DNA of 64,000 bases. Source: Candidatus Pelagibacter ubique HIMB140 (GTDB lineage: Bacteria > Pseudomonadota > Alphaproteobacteria > Pelagibacterales > Pelagibacteraceae). The number at the start of each line of letters is the position of its first letter. Within the stretch, counting starts at the first letter, position 1. The stretch lies in assembly GCF_025558165.1 (NCBI RefSeq), contig NZ_LAMZ01000001.1, positions 496,001 through 560,000 of the forward strand, given 5' to 3'. This document shows positions 55,199 to 63,394 of this stretch, one piece after another. A program made the translations under genes and the position numbers. The notes beneath the pieces are model-generated. The model was not told where the DNA came from and ran no database searches. It saw nothing but the letters and a program-made list of their open reading frames with translations.

Positions 55199-56121
55199 TT
55201 ACTATATTTTATTGTCTTAATTTGATGGTTGCTATTTAAATTTAAGATAATTGTAGAATATTTTGGAGCAAATTTAAACATGTTCTGCGTAATTCTTTGG
55301 TAAGTTTGCATAAAGTTAATAACGTCTCCTTTGCTCATTATTTTATGACTAGATTTATTTTTAGTATTTAACCACAACTTATGCTCCTGTTTAAGTCTCC
55401 ATTTCTGTAGCAAACTAAAATTTTTTGCTTTTAAATAAATCAGACAATTTAATTGGGAATATAATTTTTTGTATTTAGTCCTAAGTTGCTCATTTACATA
55501 TTTTCTCCAAATAAGTTTTTGGTCTTTAGTTCTTTCAAGTGAATTAATTGGCTTTTTAAGTGTTTTATTAACTTCAGCTCTTGCACCAACACACCAACCT
55601 TCAAAAATAATTACATCTGGTTGCTTTTTAATATTATACCAATTTTTTTTAGGAGATCGGTCATCTACTGCCTTATTAAAACTTGGTAACTTTATTGATT
55701 TAAATTTTTTACTTTTTGATTTTTTAAAGAAATCTAACATAATTTTTACATCATGTGTTCCTGGCACTCCCCTTGTCATCAACATAGGGTGGACTTTATT
55801 GGATAAAATAGTTCTTTCTTTTCTAGTTTTATAAAAATCATCAATAGAAATTTTAAATACTTTTAATTTAAAATATTTTTCTAATATTATTTTTACAATT
55901 GAACTTATAGTTGTCTTACCAGTTCCTTGTCCTCCTGCTAAACCTACAAAGTAAGGTTTTTTACTATTAGCTTTTTTTGCAATCCAAAAACACACTGGAA
56001 TTAGAAAAGATTTTAACATCTTATCTTTGTTGCTAAATTTTTCCTTTGCGGTTTCTTGAGATTTAATAAATTTTAGACAATCACTTTTAACTTTTTTAAA
56101 ACACTCAGCAGTAGATTGCAT
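55195..56121 (-). CDS. D-glycerate 3-kinase-like P-loop kinase
   Basis: About 308 residues from the ATG at 56121, chosen because the earlier start at 56166 would run 38 bases into the upstream GFA gene. P-loop 'GLAGGQGTGKTTISS', 'ISIDDFYKTRKER', 'RGVPGTHDVKIMLDFF' and 'VIIFEGWCVGARA' match the plant/yeast-type glycerate kinase (GLYK/TDA10) and uridine-kinase-like family. D-glycerate phosphorylation would link serine/glyoxylate metabolism to glycolysis, but small-molecule substrate is not certain. Confidence 0.8.
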   Translation of the reverse strand: MQSTAECFKKVKSDCLKFIKSQETAKEKFSNKDKMLKSFLIPVCFWIAKKANSKKPYFVGLAGGQGTGKTTISSIVKIILEKYFKLKVFKISIDDFYKTRKERTILSNKVHPMLMTRGVPGTHDVKIMLDFFKKSKSKKFKSIKLPSFNKAVDDRSPKKNWYNIKKQPDVIIFEGWCVGARAEVNKTLKKPINSLERTKDQKLIWRKYVNEQLRTKYKKLYSQLNCLIYLKAKNFSLLQKWRLKQEHKLWLNTKNKSSHKIMSKGDVINFMQTYQRITQNMFKFAPKYSTIILNLNSNHQIKTIKYSK

Positions 56122-56128
56122 TGAACTT

Positions 56129-56494
56129 TTATTTTTCTTGGTCCATTGGATGGTTGAGACCATCAAATTGAGCTATCTCTTTTATATCTTCAACTTTAAC
56201 TTCATCGACACAACCTAAATTAAATCCAGTCATAGCTGGTGCACTTCTTGGATTGTGGTGAGTATAAATTCCACATTCAGTACAGAAATAATGTTTGGCA
56301 ACTTTTGTATGATATTGATAAAGTTTTATTTTATCTTCACCTTTGGTAAGTTTAAAATCTTCATTTTTAACCATGCCCATTGTTGCATTTTTTCTTTTGC
56401 AAATTGAACAATTACATCTGACAATTTTTGCTAATTCATTAACTGTTGAATTAATTTCAGCTTCTACAGATCCACAATGACAACTTAGTTTCAT
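56129..56494 (-). CDS. GFA-family zinc-binding protein (short)
   Basis: 121 residues with the GFA cysteine sets 'SCHCGSVEAEI', 'CNCSICKRKNATMG' and 'FCTECGIYTHHNP'. Like its relative at 6109-6579, it is probably a zinc protein using a thiol adduct, but formaldehyde activity is unproven. In series with the VOC gene (13 bases) and glycerate-kinase-like gene. Confidence 0.83.
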   Translation of the reverse strand: MKLSCHCGSVEAEINSTVNELAKIVRCNCSICKRKNATMGMVKNEDFKLTKGEDKIKLYQYHTKVAKHYFCTECGIYTHHNPRSAPAMTGFNLGCVDEVKVEDIKEIAQFDGLNHPMDQEK

Positions 56495-56507
56495 ATATCT
56501 CCTTAAT

Positions 56508-56891
56508 TTAAGTTAAAATACTTTTTGCTGCAATCTTATTTCCATCTAAATCACGAACGTATGCATAGTAATTTCCATCTTTTCTAACCCCTGGTCCACC
56601 TTCATCTGTTGCTCCTTTTGATATTGCAACTTCATAAAATTTATCCACTGCTTCTTTAGTATCAGCTAACAAAGTAGTTTGTGAACCATTTCCAAAAGTT
56701 GCAGGCTCACCATTTACAGGATGTGTTACATAAAATTGAACTTTATCAGGATCACTTGAATGAGCGTAACCCAAATACTTTTCTGTTTTTAAAATTCTTT
56801 TTAAGTTTAAAGGTTCAAAAACAGCATCATAAAAGTCTCCTGATTTTTGATGATCATTAGAACCAACCATGACAAAATCTAAAATATTCAT
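56508..56891 (-). CDS. VOC-family (glyoxalase/dioxygenase fold) protein
   Basis: About 127 residues from the ATG at 56891 (another ATG two codons earlier). Two beta-alpha-beta-beta-beta units: 'ILDFVMVGSNDHQKSGDFYDAVFEPL' (about residues 2-27) and 'YYAYVRDLDGNKIAAK' at the end. Metal ligands are only partly evident, so catalytic activity is uncertain. First of a minus-strand trio with the GFA and kinase genes. Confidence 0.78.
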   Translation of the reverse strand: MNILDFVMVGSNDHQKSGDFYDAVFEPLNLKRILKTEKYLGYAHSSDPDKVQFYVTHPVNGEPATFGNGSQTTLLADTKEAVDKFYEVAISKGATDEGGPGVRKDGNYYAYVRDLDGNKIAAKSILT

Positions 56892-56948
56892 AACCAAACT
56901 CAGAATTTATATATTTAAATAACCAACTTAAACTATCTATGGTTGAAG

Positions 56949-57008
56949 TTATCCACAAGTCCACAATATGTGGATTAGATGTTCACGTTTTGATTCACTT
57001 TTGATTCA
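56949..57008. promoter_or_regulatory. DnaA-box cluster with a short tandem repeat
   Basis: A perfect DnaA box TTATCCACA (56949-56957) and a near-perfect inverted one TGTGGATTA (56969-56977), the latter also forming a TCCACA/TGTGGA hairpin with 56960-56965. Then TTTTGATTCA occurs twice 11 bases apart (56988, 56999). Left of it the spacer is very AT-rich. It may be a DnaA-regulated site or part of an origin; chance is possible. Together with the umuD promoter it accounts for the 182-base gap 56898-57079. Confidence 0.45.
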
Positions 57009-57032
57009 GTTACAGACTCAAAATACAACCTA

Positions 57033-57061
57033 TTGAGTGTATCTCATAAATAGTCTATAAA
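57033..57061 (+). promoter_or_regulatory. Probable umuDC promoter
   Basis: TTGAGT (57033-57038) and TATAAA (57056-57061) are exactly 17 bases apart. A start about 7 bases on would give a leader of only 11-13 bases, so the mRNA would be nearly leaderless; no Shine-Dalgarno precedes the ATG at 57080. Confidence 0.65.
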
Positions 57062-57064
57062 TTA

Positions 57065-57079
57065 GAACAAAACAAGAAC
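57065..57079 (+). promoter_or_regulatory. LexA (SOS) box of umuDC
   Basis: A perfect GAAC-N7-GAAC, the direct-repeat SOS operator of alphaproteobacteria, begins 3 bases after the -10 and ends on the base before the umuD ATG, covering the predicted transcription start. LexA binding would block transcription until DNA damage. Confidence 0.85.
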
Positions 57080-57475
57080 ATGAAACTAACAATCCCTTAT
57101 TATCTACATAAAGCAGGCGCTGGTTTTCCTTCTCCTGCAACAGATTATATCGAAGAAGATATCGATCTAAACATGCATTTAATAAGAAATGTTCCAGCTA
57201 CTTTCATCATCAGGGTTCAAGGTAAATCCATGGTTGATGTTGGTATTAATGATGGAGATTTATTGGTCGTTGATAAAAGTTTAAAACCAAAAAACTTTTC
57301 AACAGTGATTGCAAACGTTCATGATGAACTTGTAGTTAAAACTTTAGTTCAAGAACGAGATAAAAAATTTTTAACTTCTGGTTCTAAAGAGTTTTCTGAC
57401 AGAATTTTAATTAATGAAGAACAAGATGTTTTTATTTGGGGAGTAGTTACTTATGTCATTCACTCAGTATACTAA
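57080..57475 (+). CDS. umuD: DNA polymerase V accessory protein UmuD
   Basis: 131 residues, LexA-like S24 peptidase. The self-cleavage bond is Ala14-Gly15 in 'AGAGFPSPA' (Cys-Gly in E. coli), the nucleophile Ser50 in 'GKSMVD' and the base Lys87 in 'LVVKTL'. RecA-stimulated cleavage yields UmuD', which activates UmuC. The gene overlaps umuC by 23 bases. The N-terminal arm is about ten residues shorter than in E. coli. Confidence 0.93.
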   Translation: MKLTIPYYLHKAGAGFPSPATDYIEEDIDLNMHLIRNVPATFIIRVQGKSMVDVGINDGDLLVVDKSLKPKNFSTVIANVHDELVVKTLVQERDKKFLTSGSKEFSDRILINEEQDVFIWGVVTYVIHSVY

Positions 57476-58730
57476 GAAAATAGCACTCGTTGATTGCAAT
57501 TCTTTTTATGTTTCTTGTGAAAGATTATTCAATCCTAAAATAAGAAAAAAACCTGTTGTCGTTTTATCTAATAATGATGGCTGTATCATTTCAAGATCAA
57601 ATGAAGCAAAAGCTTTAGGAATTAAAATGGGTGAACCTTATTTTAAAGCAAAAGATATTATTGTTAAAAATAATGTAAATGTTTTTTCATCAAACTATTC
57701 TCTGTATGGAGATTTATCTAGAAGAGTAATGAGAACTCTTAAAAGATTTAATTCTGAAATAGAAGTTTATTCAATTGATGAAGCTTTTTTAGATTTATCG
57801 AACTTTAAAGACCAGGATGTAGAAAAAGTTGGAAAAGAAATTAGAGAAACAGTTTTACAGTGGACTGGTATTCCAACCAGTATTGGGATCGCAAAAACAA
57901 AAACATTGAGTAAAGTTGCAAATCATATTGCAAAGAAAAAACAATCAGGTGTTACAAGTTTAATTGGAATAGATAATTTAGATCCTATTTTAGAAAAAGT
58001 TGAAATTAATGATGTCTGGGGAGTTGGTAGACAATTAACTAAATTTTATCAAAAGCACGGAATTTATAATGCTAAGCAGCTTAAAAATAAATCTAATACA
58101 TGGATCAAGAAAAGTTCCAATGTTTTAAGCTCAAGAACTGCAATGGAGCTTAGAGGAATTCCTTGTATTGATTTAGAAACAACTACTACTAAAAGAAAGA
58201 GTTGCGTTGTTTCAAGATCATTTGGAAAAAGAATTGAAACTTTTCAAGAATTAAAAGAAGCAGTTGCAAACTATTGTTTAAATGCATCTGAAAAAATTAG
58301 ATCAGAATCTTTAGTTGCAAAAGCAATTACAGTATTTGTCAGAACCAGTCCTTTTCATAGAAACTTTGGTTATTATTCAAATGCAAAGACAGTTGACTTT
58401 CCAATTGCAACAAACAACAGTATTGAAACAGTTAAAACTGCAGTTTCAATTCTTGAGAGCATATTTAAAAATGGTTACCGTTATCAAAAAGCAGGTGTAA
58501 TGCTAACAGGATTATCTAATGCAAGTGACAAAACAAATTTATTTACATCTGAAAAAGATGAAAAAATTAATAGCTTAATGAGATCAATTGACAACACCAA
58601 TCATCGATATGGAAGATCTACTTTAAGTGTTGCAAGTGCTGGGGTTCATAAAAAATGGAACATGCGAAGGCAGTATTCTTCTAAAATTGATACAGCTGAT
58701 TTTTATTGTTTACCAACGATTAGAGCTTAA
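57453..58730 (+). CDS. umuC: Translesion DNA polymerase UmuC
   Basis: 425 residues of the Y-family. 'IALVDCNSFYVSCERLF' carries the first metal Asp and steric residues, 'YSIDEAFLDL' has the catalytic Asp-Glu, 'GIAKTKTLSKVANHIAKK' and the HhH region 'VWGVGRQL' follow. The C-terminal DUF4113 region typical of UmuC is present ('RRQYSSKIDTADFYCLPTIRA'-like end). Overlap with umuD implies coupled translation and SOS control. Confidence 0.94.
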   Translation: MSFTQYTKKIALVDCNSFYVSCERLFNPKIRKKPVVVLSNNDGCIISRSNEAKALGIKMGEPYFKAKDIIVKNNVNVFSSNYSLYGDLSRRVMRTLKRFNSEIEVYSIDEAFLDLSNFKDQDVEKVGKEIRETVLQWTGIPTSIGIAKTKTLSKVANHIAKKKQSGVTSLIGIDNLDPILEKVEINDVWGVGRQLTKFYQKHGIYNAKQLKNKSNTWIKKSSNVLSSRTAMELRGIPCIDLETTTTKRKSCVVSRSFGKRIETFQELKEAVANYCLNASEKIRSESLVAKAITVFVRTSPFHRNFGYYSNAKTVDFPIATNNSIETVKTAVSILESIFKNGYRYQKAGVMLTGLSNASDKTNLFTSEKDEKINSLMRSIDNTNHRYGRSTLSVASAGVHKKWNMRRQYSSKIDTADFYCLPTIRA

Positions 58731-58744
58731 AAAAAATTATTAAT

Positions 58745-59779
58745 TTATTTTACAAAAGTATCGTTAAATTGATTAGATACTCTTACAAAAGTTGTACATT
58801 TACTTAATTGTTTAAGTGATGGTGCTCCTACATAAGTGCAGCTACTTCTAACGCCACCAAGAATATTTAAAACGGTATCGTTTATTTTTCCTCTATATTT
58901 AACTCTAACTTTTCTTCCTTCGCTACTTCTATAATCTGCTAAGCCACCATAATGCTTTTTGTTAGCAACTTCAGAACTTGATCCATAAAATTCAATATAT
59001 TTAGATCCATTTACTTTTACTATTTTTCCTTTTCCTTCATCATGACCTGCTAACATTCCTCCAAGCATTACAAAGTCAGCACCACCTCCAAAACCTTTTG
59101 CAACATCACCTGGACATGTGCATCCTCCATCAGCAATGACATGTGCACCAAGACCATGAGCTGCATCAGCACATTCAATAACAGCACTTAATTGTGGGTA
59201 CCCTACTCCTGTTTGAATTCTAGTTGTGCAAACACTTCCGGGTCCTATTCCAACTTTTACAATATCTGCACCACTAAGAACTAATTCCTGTGTCATATCT
59301 GCAGTTACAACATTTCCTGCAATAATAGTTTTAGTTGGATATTTTTCTCTTACTGATTTGATAAAATTTGTAAAATGCTCTGAGTAACCATTAGCAACAT
59401 CGATACAAATAAATTTGAAAAAACTAAATTCTTTTAAAACCTTATCTAAGTTATGAAAGTCTTCTTTTTTAATACCAACACTAAGTGCAATATTTGGATA
59501 GATTTTTTTAATATTTTTGTTTTGTTTTATTTTTTTTACATCATGTTGCTTTGTTAAACAGGTTATCATTTGATGATCATTTAATTTTTCAGCTATACTT
59601 AATTCACCAACACCATCCATGTTGGCTGCCATAATAGGAATTCCTGACCACTCATTTTTACTATATTTAAATCTATAAGTTCTAAGAAGATTTACATCTT
59701 TTCTACTTTTTAATGTACTTCTCTTGGGTCTGAATAAGACATCAGAGTAATCTAGCTTAAGCTCTTCTTCTATTCTCAT
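58745..59779 (-). CDS. guaC: GMP reductase
   Basis: 344 residues. IMPDH/GMPR barrel, with 'LDYSDVLFRPKRSTL', 'ANMDGVGEL', the catalytic 'GPGSVCTTR' and 'GLGAHVIADGGCTCPGDVAK', which fit GuaC rather than IMPDH. It converts GMP back to IMP with NADPH. Convergent with umuC, 14 bases apart; no terminator seen. Confidence 0.92.
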   Translation of the reverse strand: MRIEEELKLDYSDVLFRPKRSTLKSRKDVNLLRTYRFKYSKNEWSGIPIMAANMDGVGELSIAEKLNDHQMITCLTKQHDVKKIKQNKNIKKIYPNIALSVGIKKEDFHNLDKVLKEFSFFKFICIDVANGYSEHFTNFIKSVREKYPTKTIIAGNVVTADMTQELVLSGADIVKVGIGPGSVCTTRIQTGVGYPQLSAVIECADAAHGLGAHVIADGGCTCPGDVAKGFGGGADFVMLGGMLAGHDEGKGKIVKVNGSKYIEFYGSSSEVANKKHYGGLADYRSSEGRKVRVKYRGKINDTVLNILGGVRSSCTYVGAPSLKQLSKCTTFVRVSNQFNDTFVK

Positions 59780-59829
59780 AATTCAAAATGCTATTATTTC
59801 TAAAATACTATTTCAATTAAATTGTAGCC

Positions 59830-59838
59830 TGTGGATAA
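59830..59838 (-). promoter_or_regulatory. DnaA-box match upstream of guaC
   Basis: TGTGGATAA, the complement of the consensus DnaA box TTATCCACA, in the 88-base gap before guaC. A lone 9-mer; it could be a DnaA-responsive promoter site linking purine metabolism to replication, or chance. Confidence 0.35.
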
Positions 59839-59867
59839 GTTTAAAGTATCGAATTTAGACAATTTTT

Positions 59868-60758
59868 TTATTTAATTTTACCCAACTGCTTCTGTCTCAT
59901 TATAATTATAAGTCCACTTATAACAATCATCACAGCACCTAGATAAGTATTATATTCTGGTGTCTCATTGAAAAAGAAGTATCCATATAAAATTCCCCAA
60001 AGTATTGCTGTGTACCTGAAAGTTGATGTAACAGAAACTAATGCAGCTTTAATTGTCAGTACTGAGAAAATATAACCAAAAGATAAAAAGAAAGCTGAAA
60101 TAATTAAGATAATACTTTGTTCTAAGTTAAATGAATAAAATTTATAAACAGAAAGAACTCCAAAAAATATTGTAACTACCAAACAAGTAATAAACGCTAT
60201 TTGAAGACTATTGTGTCCTGTTTTTATATTTTTAGTTACCAAATCTCTTATTGATAAAAAGATTGCAGAAAGAAGTGGAAATATAAAGTAATAACCAAAT
60301 TTTAATTCAGCTGGATTAATGACTATTACAACACCTGTAAAACCTATTATAACTGCGCTCCATCTTTTCCATCTAACTTTTTCATTTAAAAATAACGCAC
60401 CAAAAGTTGTCATTATGATTGGAGCTAAACTCAATAAAATATAAACCATTGCAAAAGGTAATTTTGCAACTCCTATAAAAAAACCAACAGCAGCTAAAGC
60501 TTCTAAAATTCCTCTTAAAGTTAGTTTGTTAGAGGAAAATATTATTTTTAGATTAAATTGGTTTTTAATACTTAAAAACATTCCTATAAATATTAGACAA
60601 CAAATTCCTCTTAAGAAAATTATCTGATTTAATACCGCTAATTCATCAAAGCTTTGGTAAATATGTTTGACTAATGCATCATTGGTTGCAAAAGAAAATT
60701 GTGCAATAACCATGTAGAGGATACCAAGTAATTCATTATTTAATCTTTTTTCAGGCAT
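59868..60758 (-). CDS. EamA/DMT-family permease
   Basis: About 296 residues from the ATG at 60758 ('MPEKRLNNELLGIL'); an upstream ATG at 60776 adds six residues. Ten helices in two EamA repeats, inner membrane. Placed after DUF1501 with a 47-base gap in the same direction. Substrate unknown. Confidence 0.85.
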   Translation of the reverse strand: MPEKRLNNELLGILYMVIAQFSFATNDALVKHIYQSFDELAVLNQIIFLRGICCLIFIGMFLSIKNQFNLKIIFSSNKLTLRGILEALAAVGFFIGVAKLPFAMVYILLSLAPIIMTTFGALFLNEKVRWKRWSAVIIGFTGVVIVINPAELKFGYYFIFPLLSAIFLSIRDLVTKNIKTGHNSLQIAFITCLVVTIFFGVLSVYKFYSFNLEQSIILIISAFFLSFGYIFSVLTIKAALVSVTSTFRYTAILWGILYGYFFFNETPEYNTYLGAVMIVISGLIIIMRQKQLGKIK

Positions 60759-60805
60759 AAGCGTGCCTATATACATTTTAATTTGAAAAATTTAAGAGTA
60801 ATTTA

Positions 60806-61957
60806 TTAAGCTTTAAATAGCTTATCTGATAAGTTGTCTAACTTATCACCCCAGAAAACATCTTTTTGAATTCTTTCAAACTCTACATCAAACACTGTAG
60901 ACATAGCGGATGCATATACTGATCTTGAATCAATTGTTGAATTTAAATCTCTTCCTTCAAATAATTCTTTTCTTTTTAAACCCGGCCAATCTGTATGAAC
61001 TTGAGCTTTTTTAACTAATCCACCAGCTAAAAAGATTGCAGATCCATATCCGTGTTCTGTACCGTTACTACCATTTTGTTTAATAGTTCTTCCAAATTCA
61101 GTAAGTGTAACAATCAAAGTATGATCAAATGCTTCTTTTGACATTGATTGTTTTAATCCTCTTACAATTTCATTGTAATCACTTAGGCAATCTGCATGAG
61201 CTCCATTTGTTCCTCCTTGTGCAGCATGAGTATCAAATCCATCAACTTCGAAAACAGCTACTCTCGGACCATTAGGTTTTGAGAGTTCCTCCCCTGCATT
61301 TGCAGCAAGAGACCAATTTTTTCTGCTTCCAGTATTTTTTAATTCTCTTGTCATAACGATTTTTAAATTTTCACTTAATAGTTTTTCATCATATTCTTTA
61401 AACGCTTGCTCAATCAAACCTAGTGTAGAATTACTTGGTAGCTTATCTCCAACAGGATAATAATTATTGTTCATAGGTACACCTCGAATTAATAATGGCA
61501 TAGGTAAAGCAAGAGCTAAGCCATTTCCTGTAAGACCTGCAATATTCATTCCTCTTCCAAGCCATCCAGTTTTTTCTTGATATGGAATTTTTCCTCCAGA
61601 TTCCATTAAGTTTTGACCATCGAAATGTGATCTTCCAGTATAAGGAATATTTGTTGCATGTACTGCTGCAGCTAAATTTTGATCCCATAATCGTTTAAAT
61701 GATGTTAGAGCAGGATGTAAATCAAAATCACTTGTTAAATCTAAAGTCTTATCAAGATTTATTTTGCTTCTAAGCTTTTCAAAATTCTTGTCACCTTTGA
61801 TTGGTATCGCACATAATCCATCCATACCACCACGCAACATGATGACTACTAAATTTTTTTTAGGACTATTGCTTGCTAAGGTTGGTGTTCCAAATCCTGC
61901 AAAGTATAAAGAAGTCAATGCAGTTGCTTTTAGAAAATCTCGTCTATTTATCTTCAT
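60806..61957 (-). CDS. DUF1501-family protein with Tat signal
   Basis: 383 residues. The N-terminus 'MKINRRDFLKATALTSLYFAG' is a twin-arginine signal (RRDFLK), so it is exported folded. The family has an alkaline-phosphatase/sulfatase-like fold; 'VVIMLRGGMDGLC', 'HFDGQNLMESGG' and 'VTEFGRTIKQNGSNGTEHGYGSA' (about residues 289-311) fit it. Overlaps DUF1800 by 4 bases; these two families nearly always occur together. Biological role not established. Confidence 0.88.
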   Translation of the reverse strand: MKINRRDFLKATALTSLYFAGFGTPTLASNSPKKNLVVIMLRGGMDGLCAIPIKGDKNFEKLRSKINLDKTLDLTSDFDLHPALTSFKRLWDQNLAAAVHATNIPYTGRSHFDGQNLMESGGKIPYQEKTGWLGRGMNIAGLTGNGLALALPMPLLIRGVPMNNNYYPVGDKLPSNSTLGLIEQAFKEYDEKLLSENLKIVMTRELKNTGSRKNWSLAANAGEELSKPNGPRVAVFEVDGFDTHAAQGGTNGAHADCLSDYNEIVRGLKQSMSKEAFDHTLIVTLTEFGRTIKQNGSNGTEHGYGSAIFLAGGLVKKAQVHTDWPGLKRKELFEGRDLNSTIDSRSVYASAMSTVFDVEFERIQKDVFWGDKLDNLSDKLFKA

Positions 61958-63393
61958 GCTTTTAAAAACTCCGGGTGGTTAAATAATAAAACGTTTCTCT
62001 CACTTTTCCTTTGAACCATATTTTTATACATATAGTCTAGTATCTTATCAGGGTTATCAAAATTTTTGTTAACTGCGTTGTAGTAAAAATCATTATTATT
62101 ATTTTCTGGTTTAGTGAATGAATAGCTTCTGTCAGCGAATACCAATCTTCTAATTAATAATTCTGGTGACATCCAATCTTCTGAATGATCAGACCATCCA
62201 TTTGGCTGTTTTGCCCTATAAGGGTGATGGCCAATATTGTTTAATAATCTTTCTGGCATTCTTTGTTTTCTTGTTGGTTTAGTGCCCAGTTCATATGAGT
62301 CCATAATTTCTGGTGACGGAGGCCATTGTAAATCTCCAATTTTTGCAACTTGAATTAACCAGTTCTCAGGTGTTTGAAATTTTTTATATTTATCATTGTA
62401 ATCAAAAGCAACTTTTATAGCTGCTTTATGAATATCAGGAATATGACCATCTGATTTCTTAAATGCGTCAATTATTGGTTGCTTCATCTCTTGAGTTGGT
62501 TCATCAGTAATTAAAAACCTACACAATCTTTCAGCAACAAAATCTCTACAATTTGGGTGGTTAACTAAATCTTTAATTACAACTGCTAATGTTTTTTTTC
62601 CTCTTTTATATTCTTTCCCTAAAACATTTTTTTTACCAGGTTGATGGTGCTCAGAATTAAACCAAACATTGCCAGTTTCTAATTTTTTCTTGCTCCAACG
62701 ATGTTCCCATCCTGTCATTATATAAGCTAGCTGAATTACATCTTCTTGAGTGTATCCCGCTTTAGGAGAAACTGTGTGAAGCTCCATAAGTTCTCTTGCA
62801 TGATTTTCATTAATTGTAGCGGGTTTCTTTTTTTTTCTTCGCCACTCCTCTCTTGCTGAAATACTTTTTGGACCAACACTTTCACTGTTATCCAAATGAT
62901 GGATCATTGCCCATGAAGTAGTTACATCATAAACCATTTTTTCAAATGATTGATTTAAATTTGGCCAAATAATTTCTCTCTGATATGGCCCTGTTGAATA
63001 GTTCGCTAAAAAATCTTTTTCACTTATTGCAAAAAAATTTCCCCAGAACATCCATAGTTTTGCAAGTACAGGATTTTTACCGTTAATTCCCTCATTGTGT
63101 CTGATAGCTATATCTAAAGACTCCCAAAATTTTTGCCCTGTATCATGTCTCAATTGATCTTTGTGAGTTTTGTAGAGATTTTTATTATCTTTATATTTTT
63201 TTCTTAAAACTTCTCTATCGCCGTAAACCCAATCTCTATAATGACCTCTTAATTCTTTTTCAGTAAGAATTTTTCCCTTCCATGAAAATTCTGGAATTTC
63301 ATCTACCTGATTTAATGCCCAATTTAATGGATCTGAAGGAACTTCTTCATTGGGTCCTATTCCAAAAGCAACTTTTCTAAAAAAGTTTTTCAT
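61954..63393 (-). CDS. DUF1800-family protein
   Basis: 479 residues; helical, with 'NENHARELMELHTVS', 'GYTQEDVIQLAYIMTGW' and 'RFLITDEPT' characteristic of DUF1800. No obvious signal peptide at the N-terminus, unlike its DUF1501 partner. Starts 1 base after the glycosyltransferase stop and overlaps DUF1501 by 4 bases. Probably acts with it at the cell envelope. Confidence 0.87.
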   Translation of the reverse strand: MKNFFRKVAFGIGPNEEVPSDPLNWALNQVDEIPEFSWKGKILTEKELRGHYRDWVYGDREVLRKKYKDNKNLYKTHKDQLRHDTGQKFWESLDIAIRHNEGINGKNPVLAKLWMFWGNFFAISEKDFLANYSTGPYQREIIWPNLNQSFEKMVYDVTTSWAMIHHLDNSESVGPKSISAREEWRRKKKKPATINENHARELMELHTVSPKAGYTQEDVIQLAYIMTGWEHRWSKKKLETGNVWFNSEHHQPGKKNVLGKEYKRGKKTLAVVIKDLVNHPNCRDFVAERLCRFLITDEPTQEMKQPIIDAFKKSDGHIPDIHKAAIKVAFDYNDKYKKFQTPENWLIQVAKIGDLQWPPSPEIMDSYELGTKPTRKQRMPERLLNNIGHHPYRAKQPNGWSDHSEDWMSPELLIRRLVFADRSYSFTKPENNNNDFYYNAVNKNFDNPDKILDYMYKNMVQRKSERNVLLFNHPEFLKA

Positions 63394-63394
63394 A

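Noticed and set aside
58745..59779. Second IMP dehydrogenase
   Set aside because: The motif set and length fit GMP reductase, and a separate IMPDH is present at 44500.
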